From Candidatus Bathyarchaeota archaeon (lineage in GTDB: Archaea; Thermoproteota; Bathyarchaeia; Bathyarchaeales; Bathyarchaeaceae): a stretch of DNA of 15,861 bases. Every line of letters starts with the position of its first letter. The first letter of the stretch is position 1. The position numbers were made by a program, and so were the translations under genes. The stretch covers positions 1-15,861 of the forward strand of contig JACUTO010000022.1 of NCBI GenBank assembly GCA_014859755.1, given 5' to 3'. This document shows, in pieces, positions 6,891-13,662 of this stretch. The notes under the pieces are model-generated. The model had not been told where the DNA came from. It did not search any database and saw only the letters and a program-made list of their open reading frames with translations.

Positions 6891-7257
6891 GTTTTAGCCA
6901 CTCTTCGATTTCGTCAATATCATGATGCAAGATGCCTTTTATAAACTTGATTATTTCTTTTGAATCCTGAATTTTCATTTGCATATTGTTCATTTCGAGA
7001 AAGGTTTCCGTTAGTGCTTGCGCAGTTCTGTGATTGCCGTCTTTAAATATTCTTCTTGTACCTATTCCTCTAAGAAGGATGGCTGCTTTACGGTAAATTC
7101 CCTTAGCGGCTTTCGCCTCAGTAAGTATGCTTTTGAAAACAATTATTCCACGTTCAAATCCTAGCCATCCACCATACTTCTTCAACATAGTTTCATGGAT
7201 TTCCAGAACTATTTCTTCATCTGGATACTAAACATCTTCTTCTGGAATTTCTGACAT
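6853..7257 (-). pseudogene. Fic/Doc (death-on-curing) family gene with an in-frame amber codon and a degenerate Fic motif
   Basis: Read through, the frame encodes about 134 residues with a Fic/Doc layout: a family-typical opening (YPDEEIVLEIHETMLKKYGG), a central helix (AAILLRGIG), the core IFKDGNHRTA and a C-terminal helix ending IDEIEEWLK. Active Fic proteins (HPFxxGNxR) transfer AMP, phosphate or UMP to target proteins. Two things are wrong. TAG at 7230-7228 interrupts codon 10, just before the conserved YPDEE segment. The catalytic His is Arg (residue 46 from the internal Met at 7188). The Arg codon is AGA, three changes from a His codon, so this loss is not recent. Translation could restart at the ATG at 7188 and give 111 residues without the first conserved helix. 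It lies downstream of gatA on the same strand in AT-rich DNA, which suggests acquisition. It is probably decaying, or a non-catalytic relative. Confidence 0.6.
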
Positions 7258-7309
7258 CGAAATCTAATTAATGTCATTAAAGAATGAAAATAAGATTTGT
7301 GAAGGTTTT

Positions 7310-8776
7310 TCACTTCAACGAAGGCTTTCGGTTCTTGTATGGCGTATTTTGTTCAAACGTGTAAGCTACCTGCAACATCAGGTCTTCACGAAGTGGCGGA
7401 GCAATAATCTGTATTCCAACAGGCAAGCTATCCGTGAACCCGCATGGAACCGATATGGCAGGCAGCCCAGCTAGATTCGCAGAAACCGTATCGACATCGC
7501 ACATGTATAGAGCTAAGGGATCTTGAATCTTCTCCCCAATCTTGAACGGAGGGATAGGCATCGTGGGACCGATTAGCACATTGAATTTTTTGAAGGCTTT
7601 CTCGAAGTCTCTTCGAATCAAGGTTCGAATCTTGAGGGCCTTCAAATAATATTTGTCGTAATATCCAGCTGACAGAGCGTAGGTGCCAAGAATTATTCGG
7701 CGTCTCACCTCGGCTCCGAATCCAATTCGCCTGTTTTTGGAGTAAACAGTTGACCAGTCGCCATTATCGCGGTCGATTCGGTAGCCGTACCGTAGTCCGT
7801 CGTATCTTGCTAGGTTAGAGCTGGCTTCGGACATGGCGACGATGTAGTAGGTGGCAAGAGCGTATTCAAGGCTGGGAAGCGAAGTTTCTTCGCAAGAAGC
7901 CCCCACCTCTTCCAATTTGTGAACGCCTCTCCAAACCTGTTTCTCAACAGCTTCACTCGTTCCTTCGCCGAAGAATTCTTTGGGCACACCTATTTTGAAC
8001 CCTTCAACGCTGTTTTTGAGGAATTCTGTGTAATCTTTCGCCGACGCTTTCACGGATGTGGTGTCTTTGGGATCATGACCAGCAATAACGCTGAGAAACA
8101 AGGCGCAATCGTAAACGTTTCTTGCCATGGGTCCAATCTGTTCAAGGCTGTTCGCGTAGGCTATTAATCCGTAACGGCTAACCAAACCGTAGGTTGGCTT
8201 AATACCGACAACAGAACAGTAGCTGGCGGGACAACGGACGGATCCTCCGGTGTCGGCTCCAAAGGCTAGTATAGCTTCATCGGTCGCGACGGCTGCTGCG
8301 CTTCCCCCTGAAGATCCTCCAGGAACCCTTGAAAGGTCCCATGGGTTGTGCGTCGGACCGAAGTAGCTGGTTTCTGTGGAGGATCCCATGGCAAATTCGT
8401 CCATGTTTGTTTTTCCGATGATGACGCCGTCTTCTCTCTCGACTCTTTCAATAACGTCTGCGTCGTATGGGGGAACAAAATTCTCAAGCATCCGGGAAGA
8501 ACAGGTGGTGCGGATTCCCTTCGTGCAGATGGCATCCTTTACCGCTATGGCGACGCCTGCCAATCTTCCGAGGGGCTTCCCCTCAGAAACTTTCTTGTCG
8601 ATCTGTCTAGCTTTCTTGAGGGCTTCTTCCTCAACGAGGGTGACAAAGGCATGAACTCTGTCTTCCGCCTCATGGATTCTTTCGAAAACCGATAAAACGC
8701 ATTCCTCTGCTGTTGCTTCTTTGCTACGTATTTTTTCGACAATTTCTTTGGCGGTTAACGCGTGTAGCTTGGGCAT
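7310..8776 (-). CDS. gatA: Aspartyl/glutamyl-tRNA amidotransferase subunit A (GatA)
   Basis: This 488-residue amidase-signature enzyme frees ammonia from glutamine or asparagine for the GatCAB complex, which converts Glu-tRNA(Gln) or Asp-tRNA(Asn) to the amide form. The Ser-cis-Ser-Lys triad is intact: K80 (AVAIAVKDAI region), S155 (in GGSSGGSAAA) and S179 (in DTGGS). The conserved NMDEFAMGSS segment at 124-133 and the C-terminal DVDTVSANLAGLPAISVPCG region are also present, and the length is typical of the family. The ATG at 8776 has AAGGAG eight bases ahead, overlapping the stop codon of gatC, and the 12-base gap implies translational coupling. GatB does not follow; a degenerate Fic-like gene lies downstream. 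In archaea, where GatDE commonly handles Gln, GatCAB usually serves Asn-tRNA; that assignment here is inference. Confidence 0.97.
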   Translation of the reverse strand: MPKLHALTAKEIVEKIRSKEATAEECVLSVFERIHEAEDRVHAFVTLVEEEALKKARQIDKKVSEGKPLGRLAGVAIAVKDAICTKGIRTTCSSRMLENFVPPYDADVIERVEREDGVIIGKTNMDEFAMGSSTETSYFGPTHNPWDLSRVPGGSSGGSAAAVATDEAILAFGADTGGSVRCPASYCSVVGIKPTYGLVSRYGLIAYANSLEQIGPMARNVYDCALFLSVIAGHDPKDTTSVKASAKDYTEFLKNSVEGFKIGVPKEFFGEGTSEAVEKQVWRGVHKLEEVGASCEETSLPSLEYALATYYIVAMSEASSNLARYDGLRYGYRIDRDNGDWSTVYSKNRRIGFGAEVRRRIILGTYALSAGYYDKYYLKALKIRTLIRRDFEKAFKKFNVLIGPTMPIPPFKIGEKIQDPLALYMCDVDTVSANLAGLPAISVPCGFTDSLPVGIQIIAPPLREDLMLQVAYTFEQNTPYKNRKPSLK

Positions 8777-8788
8777 GGTGTCTGCTCC

Positions 8789-9082
8789 TTAAACGATTCT
8801 AGGAGCTTTTAGGAATTCTTTCTCTTTTTTGGGGGCGTTTTTGAGGGCTTCTTCTTTTGGCAGGGAGGGTGTCGCTTCATCTTCTCGGTAAACGTTCATG
8901 AGTTCTAGAACGTGATAGGTTGGTTGAACGTTCTCGGTGTCTACTTTGTCAATCTTTTTGAAGTAGTCGAGGATGTCGTTGAATTGTTCGGTGAAAAGCT
9001 TCTTCTCTTTCTCAGAAAGCTCTATGTGGGCAAGCCAAGCTGTGTGTTCAACTTCTTTCTTTGATAGGTGACGTCTCTTCAT
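8789..9082 (-). CDS. gatC: Aspartyl/glutamyl-tRNA amidotransferase subunit C (GatC)
   Basis: This 97-residue protein is the small belt subunit that wraps GatA and GatB and stabilises the amidotransferase. The family pattern is clear: LSKKEVEHTAWLAHIELSEK near the N-terminus, FTEQFNDILDYFKKIDKVDT in the middle, then V-x-PTYHVLELMNVYREDE, and a tail with LKNAPKKE, which resembles the usual ALxNAP box. The ATG at 9082 gives the expected length and has GAAGGAAG shortly upstream; an in-frame ATG at 9115 would add 11 atypical residues. Its stop codon is embedded in the gatA ribosome site. Both subunits are on the minus strand and must be transcribed from the divergent gap shared with the DUF169 gene. 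Confidence 0.94.
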   Translation of the reverse strand: MKRRHLSKKEVEHTAWLAHIELSEKEKKLFTEQFNDILDYFKKIDKVDTENVQPTYHVLELMNVYREDEATPSLPKEEALKNAPKKEKEFLKAPRIV

Positions 9083-9242
9083 GGTGCTTCCTTCGCATAA
9101 TGTTCTTCTGTGCATCTAAAACTTTTGCGATTAATTTATGTGCACGCGGCTTTTCTAATAAAAACTGCTTATCTCTTCATTGTGGCGTACTGGGAGAAAA
9201 TCTTATCACGTAGGATAGCATCTTGCTTCTGGAGGCTTAGAT

Positions 9243-9974
9243 TTGGAAAACTGGATGAATATCGGAAAGTCTCTGGAGGAAATACTTAGGCTTCAAACCT
9301 ATCCTCTAGCAGTTAAACTGGTGAAGGATGAATCCGAATTTCCCGAGAGAACCCGGAGACCAGAACAAAAAATAGCTGTCTGCCAGGCTTTAACCCTAAG
9401 TCGCAGATATGGATGGACCATGGGAATAACCGAAAAGGACAGCGGATGTCCAGCAGTAAACTTAGCCTACGGCTGGACCAAACTCATCGACGAACAAGCC
9501 ATGGCCCAGTTCTTCTTAGGAGCCGGATACGTTTCAGACGAAGCTGGAGCAAAAACAATCATGGAAAACATGGATCGTTTGGAACCCGGCAAGTACGGCG
9601 GCGTGGTTGTCTCCCCTCTAACACGAACAAAGATTGTTCCAGATGTCGTTTTGGTTTACGGAAACCCTGCTCAAATGATGCGACTGATTCAGGGAGCCAT
9701 GCACAAAGAAGGAAAGAAAGTGAAAAGCGAATTAGCTGGAATGACTGCTTCATGCACCGGAGGAATCGCCCGAACATTCAACACGGGTGAATGTCAGGTG
9801 GTGATACCTGGAAACGGGGATCGTATTTTTGCAGCCACCTACGACAATGAGATGCTGTTTGCAATCCCCGCGGCGAAGGCAGAAGACATGATTGTTGGAA
9901 TGAGGGCGCAGCGACTTGCAAAATATCCTATTCCCGTGATTCTGCCGATGCCGCCTCCTTTCCCTGGACTTTGA
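9243..9974 (+). CDS. DUF169-family protein
   Basis: This 243-residue protein carries the conserved features of DUF169, an uncharacterised family frequent in archaea and anaerobic bacteria. They are PLAVKLV near residues 21-27, the CQALTLSRRYGW segment (C47), a second conserved Cys in DSGCPA (C69), C171 and C184 in ASCTGGIARTF and GECQVVIPGNGDR, and the closing DNEMLFAIPA. It is soluble, without a signal peptide. The four conserved cysteines hint at metal or redox chemistry, but no reaction is known. The start is TTG at 9243, set by GGAGG at 9231-9235 seven bases ahead; the first ATG (9255) would be too far from it. It is divergent from gatC and followed by a regulator gene in the same direction. 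Confidence 0.88.
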   Translation: MENWMNIGKSLEEILRLQTYPLAVKLVKDESEFPERTRRPEQKIAVCQALTLSRRYGWTMGITEKDSGCPAVNLAYGWTKLIDEQAMAQFFLGAGYVSDEAGAKTIMENMDRLEPGKYGGVVVSPLTRTKIVPDVVLVYGNPAQMMRLIQGAMHKEGKKVKSELAGMTASCTGGIARTFNTGECQVVIPGNGDRIFAATYDNEMLFAIPAAKAEDMIVGMRAQRLAKYPIPVILPMPPPFPGL

Positions 9975-10059
9975 TTAATTAGCTGCAAAAAAAGGTTCTA
10001 TTAAGCTTCTCCAGACGCATATTAGCCGACGAAAGAGAATTGTTAATTGCTAGTGAGCA

Positions 10060-10088
10060 AAACATATAAGATATGCTTGTAAGCATAT
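10060..10088 (+). promoter_or_regulatory. TATA box abutting a perfect palindrome (candidate operator of the RHH-type gene)
   Basis: A TATA-like ACATATAAG (10062-10070) is followed directly by ATATGCTT-GT-AAGCATAT (10071-10088), an 8-bp perfect inverted repeat with a 2-bp spacer. It lies between the TATA box and the expected transcription start (about 10092-10095), where bound repressor would block initiation. Ribbon-helix-helix proteins bind such short palindromes, so autoregulation by the gene that follows is inferred. Confidence 0.6.
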
Positions 10089-10122
10089 TATTACGGTAGT
10101 CTACGAAACGGAGAAAATCACT

Positions 10123-10659
10123 GTGCCTCCTAAAAAACGTTCAGTTAAAAGAACCACCATCATTTTAGACGAGGAAGAACGGGAGTATATCGATTCTCTT
10201 ATCGAAAAAGGGAGAGAACCAGGCATCAAACCCCTCATATCAAAAATGCTTGACGTTTACAGAAGCATGATGATCTACGATTGGAAATACCCTGGAGAAT
10301 ATTACTGCGGCATCAGCCGCGTCGCTTTCGTCAACGTCGAATTCATAGACACCATGCTCAGATATATTCCAGAAGAAAAATGGAGGGAGGTCGGCCTAAA
10401 AATGGGGGAAGCCGCCAGGGTTTCCATGGAAGCCACGCTCAATATAGAAACTACTAACCGAGAAAAGTGGCCTGACGTGTTTAAGCGACTACGTGTCCAA
10501 GGCTTCGGCGACTTCTACCTGCGAGATAAATTCATCATCCTCAGGACGCCGTTCACCAATAACCCGGAGATGTGGGGCGGCTTCTTGGAGAGCTTACTCG
10601 GAGTTCGTTTGGAATCGAGAACCTTAACGCCGCCCCTTATCTTCGAGATTACTAGCTAA
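10123..10659 (+). CDS. Putative transcriptional regulator with N-terminal ribbon-helix-helix-like domain
   Basis: This 178-residue protein opens with a basic arm (PPKKRSVKR) and a beta-strand TTIILDEEE. Two short helices follow (EREYIDSLIEKG and IKPLISKMLDVYRSM), which is the strand-helix-helix order of ribbon-helix-helix DNA-binding dimers. Residues of about 60-178 form a separate mixed domain with no motif I recognise (DWKYPGEYYCGISRVAFVNVE, then EKWREVGLKMGEAA), perhaps for ligand sensing or dimerisation. The start is GTG at 10123 with GGAGA shortly upstream. A perfect palindrome next to its TATA box suggests autoregulation, and a near copy precedes the next gene. An alternative is an archaeal RHH-fold protein of non-regulatory function. 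The gene is certain, the domain call good, the role inferred. Confidence 0.65.
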   Translation: MPPKKRSVKRTTIILDEEEREYIDSLIEKGREPGIKPLISKMLDVYRSMMIYDWKYPGEYYCGISRVAFVNVEFIDTMLRYIPEEKWREVGLKMGEAARVSMEATLNIETTNREKWPDVFKRLRVQGFGDFYLRDKFIILRTPFTNNPEMWGGFLESLLGVRLESRTLTPPLIFEITS

Positions 10660-10712
10660 TCTTCTGCCAGTTTGCCAGTATTTGCAGTATGTATGCTAAA
10701 TTCATTAATGCT

Positions 10713-10726
10713 ATATGCTGGTAAGC
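10713..10726 (+). promoter_or_regulatory. Second, imperfect copy of the RHH-gene palindrome before the single-module Cys4 gene
   Basis: ATATGCTGGTAAGC matches the first 14 bases of the palindrome at 10071-10084 in 13 positions; the right half-site is complete only for AAGC. It overlaps the TATA-like CTATATG (10711-10717) and lies 30 bases before the ATG at 10756, the right place for a repressor site. Confidence 0.42.
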
Positions 10727-10755
10727 TGCAATCTTGTTCTAGTGAAGAATGCGTT

Positions 10756-11178
10756 ATGTTTCCCTTTGCTTTGTCTCTCTTTGACACCGGTTTACTGATG
10801 ATAATAGTCATTCTCATGCTACTTTACCTAATAGTGCTCATCAAGTTGAAACCCTCAACCGAAGGAGAAAAAATCATAAAAACAAAATCGCTGAAGCAAA
10901 ATATTCGGAAAGCTTCTTCTACCGAACGACGGAATAACCCGGTAATATACCATGAGAACCGGAAAGAACCTGCAGAAAGGGGTAAGACCATTGAGAGCCC
11001 TAAGTCGGTGCCAACAGTGTCCGCCGAGACTGAAAAGACTGAAATTTCAGGAAACACCCAGCCCTCGGGATGCCCCCACCGCTTTGGATATTTGAAGGAA
11101 CATCCGAAACACACTCCAATTCCCAACGAGTGTTTGACCTGCACCAAAATAATGGAATGTTTGGCAGGGGTAGAATAG
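10756..11178 (+). CDS. Membrane-anchored single Cys4-module protein, unknown function
   Basis: This 140-residue protein has one N-terminal membrane helix (about 8-29, very rich in Leu, Ile and Val). A charged, probably disordered linker (30-104) follows, then a C-terminal module with C106-x19-C126-x2-C129-x5-C135. The module reads FGYLKEHPKHT-PIPNECLTC between and around its cysteines, matching the modules of the minus-strand protein at 11925-12737. The shared MFPxxxxLF opening of the two proteins supports the ATG at 10756. Upstream in-frame TTG and ATG codons (10672, 10693) would add residues not seen in the relative. The four cysteines suggest a small zinc or Fe-S site, probably on the cytoplasmic side after an N-out anchor, but topology is uncertain. 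A candidate operator precedes it. I recognise no characterised family. Confidence 0.7.
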   Translation: MFPFALSLFDTGLLMIIVILMLLYLIVLIKLKPSTEGEKIIKTKSLKQNIRKASSTERRNNPVIYHENRKEPAERGKTIESPKSVPTVSAETEKTEISGNTQPSGCPHRFGYLKEHPKHTPIPNECLTCTKIMECLAGVE

Positions 11179-11191
11179 CGTCAACAGTTTA

Positions 11192-11198
11192 TTTTTTT
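11192..11198 (+). terminator. T-run after the single-module Cys4 gene
   Basis: Seven consecutive T residues begin 14 bases after the stop codon. This fits the U-rich terminators of archaea, which need no hairpin. Confidence 0.4.
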
Positions 11199-11251
11199 AA
11201 CTATATGAATTCAAAATAAGTATTATCCTTTCTCAAGGCATAAATGTTAGC

Positions 11252-11260
11252 TCTAAATAC
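11252..11260 (+). promoter_or_regulatory. TATA-like box of the CBS-domain gene, probably giving a leaderless mRNA
   Basis: TCTAAATAC lies about 27-35 bases before the ATG at 11287. No Shine-Dalgarno sequence precedes that ATG, so transcription probably starts at or within a few bases of the start codon. Confidence 0.45.
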
Positions 11261-11286
11261 GTTTTCATGAAAGCTGGTTCCTTGCT

Positions 11287-11748
11287 ATGTCTTTGAAAGT
11301 CGAAGACGTTATGGTCGAGGACGTCGTTTCAGTGTCGGAAAAGGCGACGGTGAAAGAAGCAGCGGAACTCATGGATCAACATGAAATCGGTTGTTTGGTG
11401 GTGGTGAAGAACGGGAAACCTGTGGGAATCGTGACTGAAACAGACATGGTGAAAAGGGTTATACTGGGGCCCGTAGATCCGGAAAAGACTAAAGTATGGA
11501 AAATAATGTCGAGGCCCCTCGTGGTTGGTAACCCTCAAATGGACGTTGACGAGGCTTCGAAACTCATGCGGAAACGGAAAATCAAAAAGCTTCCTGTTAT
11601 CGAAAAGGGGCGTCTGGTTGGCTTGGTAACCACGACTGATATAGTTCGCTCTCCTGAAGTAATGAAAATGATGATAAAGGCGATAAAAAGAAACGTAATC
11701 AAAGAAATCATAACCGCTATTCAACAGAGGCTGGAACTGGAGAAATAG
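11287..11748 (+). CDS. Two-CBS-domain protein
   Basis: This 153-residue soluble protein is a CBS pair (Bateman module). CBS1 (about 3-60) has VEDVMVEDVVSVSEKATVKE, then HEIGCLVVVKNGKPVGIVTETDMV. CBS2 (about 70-125) has VWKIMSRPLVVGNPQMDVDE, then IKKLPVIEKGRLVGLVTTTDIV. Both halves keep the G-x-V-G-[IL]-V-T-x-T-D-[IM] signature whose Asp and Thr contact adenosine nucleotides, so binding of AMP, ATP or a related ligand is likely. A basic helical tail (128-153) follows, and there is no fused effector domain. It stands alone between the two Cys4-module genes; the one on its right is convergent. A sensor role for that group is only inferred from position, since stand-alone CBS proteins are common in archaea. 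Confidence 0.93.
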   Translation: MSLKVEDVMVEDVVSVSEKATVKEAAELMDQHEIGCLVVVKNGKPVGIVTETDMVKRVILGPVDPEKTKVWKIMSRPLVVGNPQMDVDEASKLMRKRKIKKLPVIEKGRLVGLVTTTDIVRSPEVMKMMIKAIKRNVIKEIITAIQQRLELEK

Positions 11749-11924
11749 CTGGATAGAAACAACCTAGCCAAGCCAACAAGAGTTAGGGCAGATTTTGTAG
11801 TCGGGGCACACTTGGTAAGACTCGTCAGCTTCTCAACTATTGTTTAAACAGTGAAGCATCCATCAAAGTGAATATGGAGTTTCGATAAGGGTTGGTTCAC
11901 GTTTTTAGCTTCTTTTGTTCAGTC

Positions 11925-12737
11925 CTATTCGAGGATAGTGTGGTAGAGGCATTCCACCATTTTTGGGCAGCCGAGGCATTCGTCTGGTATCAAGGTGTTT
12001 TTCGGGATATTCCTGAGGTATCCAAAGAAGTGGAGACATCCAGACGGTCTTTCTTGTACGTGCTTCTTAGGAGCAGTTGGCACCTGTCTTTCTTCAATGA
12101 TTTTTTGGGGTTTAACCGGTTCTGACGGCTTTTCTGAGTCTCTCAGAGTTTGAGTCATTTGGGTAGTTTTCTCTGAAGCTTCTTCCCTGCGAAACGCGTC
12201 CGACCCTTGGCATTCCACCATTTTTCTGCAACCGAGGCATTCGTCTGGTATCAAGGTGTTTTTCGGGATATTCCTAAGGTATCCAAAGAAGTGGAGACAT
12301 CCAGACGGTCTTTCTTGGACGTGCGTCTTAGGAGCAGTTGGCACCTGTCTTTCTTTAACGATTTTTGGGGGTTCAACTTGTTCTGAGGGTTTTTCTGAGT
12401 CTCTCAGAGTTTGAGTCATCTGTGTAGTTTTCTCTGAAGCCTCTTCCCTGCGAAACGCGTCCAGCCCTTGACATTCCATCATTTTGGTGCAGGTTAGACA
12501 CTCGTTGGGAATTCGAGTATTTTTCGGAATTTCCCTCAAGTATCCGAGGTAGTTAGGGCACTTTTCGGGAACCTTTTTCGTTCCTTCTTTGCTTTTCTTG
12601 GATTTTGTTTCTAGTTTGGTTGTCTCTGTGGAAATTCCTCCGAAAGAAAAGGAGGGTTTGCGTATCAGCAAAAATGCGAGTGAAGCTACTATTATCAGAA
12701 CTAGTACAACTCCGAATAGAGTAGTTCCCGGAAACAT
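11925..12737 (-). CDS. Membrane-anchored triple Cys4-module protein, unknown function
   Basis: This 270-residue protein is built like its neighbour at 10756. It has an N-terminal membrane helix (about 5-25), a Lys/Ser/Thr-rich linker and three copies of the C-x19-C-x2-C-x5-C module, at C60-C89, C147-C176 and C234-C263. The core reads FGYLRNIPKNT, then IP[ND]ECL[TG]C. Modules are joined by a charged Gln/Glu/Lys/Pro-rich linker (AFRREEASEKTTQMTQTLRD and following), probably flexible. The exact period is 87 residues. The last two linker-module units are nearly identical in DNA, so the third module is a recent duplicate. Sequence shows beads of putative metal-binding modules on a membrane tether; partner binding or redox function is unknown. 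It is convergent with the CBS gene and divergent from the seven-helix membrane protein. GAGTGATGCGAT before the ATG offers a weak ribosome site. I recognise no described family. Confidence 0.75.
   Translation of the reverse strand: MFPGTTLFGVVLVLIIVASLAFLLIRKPSFSFGGISTETTKLETKSKKSKEGTKKVPEKCPNYLGYLREIPKNTRIPNECLTCTKMMECQGLDAFRREEASEKTTQMTQTLRDSEKPSEQVEPPKIVKERQVPTAPKTHVQERPSGCLHFFGYLRNIPKNTLIPDECLGCRKMVECQGSDAFRREEASEKTTQMTQTLRDSEKPSEPVKPQKIIEERQVPTAPKKHVQERPSGCLHFFGYLRNIPKNTLIPDECLGCPKMVECLYHTILE
11949..12209 (-). repeat. 261-bp tandem repeat, distal copy (codes for linker and third Cys4 module)
   Basis: Compared base by base with the copy at 12210-12470, I count 19 differences in 261 aligned positions (about 93% identity) with no gaps. 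The unit is exactly 87 codons, so the frame is preserved. Confidence 0.9.
12210..12470 (-). repeat. 261-bp tandem repeat, proximal copy (codes for linker and second Cys4 module)
   Basis: It lies directly next to the other copy. The first module (12471-12560) is more diverged (NYLGYLREIPKNTRIPNEC) and stands outside the recent duplication. High identity over linker and module alike indicates duplication rather than selection on the cysteines alone. Confidence 0.9.
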
Positions 12738-12922
12738 ATCGCATCACTCAGGCGACATCAATAGTTTTCGAAATGAAGGATATAACTTTGGTGAAGTCGT
12801 GATAAGTAGTACTGATACATTCAAGCTATCCTCCTCTCGGTCTTGAAGAGGCGGTAATCGTATTTGGGATTCATATGGTTGCTTCTTTTTTTGCATACTG
12901 ATTCTGATTTCATATGAGTTAA

Positions 12923-13654
12923 ATGATCAGAGGCAGAATTCGAGAAGGACGACTGGCTGGTCGAGATATGTCTTCCGCGTTGCTACCGGAGTTCTTCGCG
13001 ATTCTCGGCACCGACATTTTTCTAGCGATGAGCCTCTTGACATGTCTACTGGATCGATACGTTCCCAAAGCGGTTCCCTACGTCTATCAAATCGTTGCTT
13101 TGGCTGGCTTTGGACATCTGCTGATCAGCAAGAATTTCCTGACGATCTTCGGAGAATACATGAGGTTCTGGTACTGTTTCTTCTACTTGCTTGTCGCTTT
13201 AGCCAACGTGGTCGCCGTCAACATTTATCTAGCGGCTTCCAGAAAGCTGTGGACCTTGGCCAAGGCCTTCACTGGTGCAGTCACTGTGCCAGTAGCCTTG
13301 ACCGTTGCGTTCTTCCTTTCAAACTATGCTGGCCAAGCTACGTTTCCGTTGGTTTCGTTTCCGCAGATTCCGTTAGAATTCAGCTACCTGGCGATAGTCA
13401 CTTTCGACGTTGCAGTGATAGCGATCGGTCTCAGCGCGTTCTTCAGCTTAAGACGGCCCCATTTGACTCTCATCTGTTTCGCCATAATTCTGGGAACCGG
13501 GATTTGCACGTTTCTGAAGCCTCCGGGATGGTACCTAGTCGTCACCGCGTCCGCTGTCGTCCTAGGGGTTGCCTGTGGCCTCATTTTGTCCACAAGCCTC
13601 TACCTCTTCATCACAACGCAGCGGAAGGCACCGAAAAAAAGTGAAGGGAGGTGA
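12923..13654 (+). CDS. Polytopic membrane protein with about seven helices, unknown function
   Basis: This 243-residue protein is mostly hydrophobic, with likely helices near 20-44, 51-73, 82-105, 114-134, 153-176, 181-198 and 204-231, then a basic tail (TTQRKAPKKSEGR). It has no catalytic motif, ATP site or transporter signature that I recognise. Charged residues sit mainly in the loops (LLDRY, ISKN, SLRRPH). The ATG at 12923 has no ribosome site; the ATG at 12968, just before the first helix, is a fair alternative. The stop is nine bases before the ATG of a secreted protein and overlaps its ribosome site, so the two are translationally coupled. It may be a membrane component for export, assembly or sensing of the surface proteins that follow, which is inference from the operon. 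Confidence 0.72.
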   Translation: MIRGRIREGRLAGRDMSSALLPEFFAILGTDIFLAMSLLTCLLDRYVPKAVPYVYQIVALAGFGHLLISKNFLTIFGEYMRFWYCFFYLLVALANVVAVNIYLAASRKLWTLAKAFTGAVTVPVALTVAFFLSNYAGQATFPLVSFPQIPLEFSYLAIVTFDVAVIAIGLSAFFSLRRPHLTLICFAIILGTGICTFLKPPGWYLVVTASAVVLGVACGLILSTSLYLFITTQRKAPKKSEGR

Positions 13655-13655
13655 T
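13646..13655 (+). promoter_or_regulatory. Extended Shine-Dalgarno site that sets the start of the first secreted protein
   Basis: GGGAGGTGAT contains nine bases complementary to the 3' end of archaeal 16S rRNA. It lies seven bases before the ATG at 13663 and contains both the stop of the preceding gene and an in-frame GTG (13651) that would otherwise look like an earlier start. Confidence 0.75.
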
Positions 13656-13662
13656 AAAGAGA

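Noticed and set aside
7200..7310. Possible tRNA or other RNA gene between the Fic-like gene and gatA
   Set aside because: No T-loop-like GTTC-A-ATC box or cloverleaf stems were found; the bases are explained by the interrupted N-terminus of the Fic-like gene.
11757..11833. Minus-strand cysteine-rich stretch reading DESYQVCPDYKICPNSCWLG
   Set aside because: It has no start codon, is bounded by stops within about 25 codons and does not match the Cys4-module pattern; a remnant cannot be shown.
11841..11850. Palindrome TGTTTAAACA between the two convergent genes
   Set aside because: Ten symmetric bases in AT-rich DNA, with no gene reading away from it; no function is supported.
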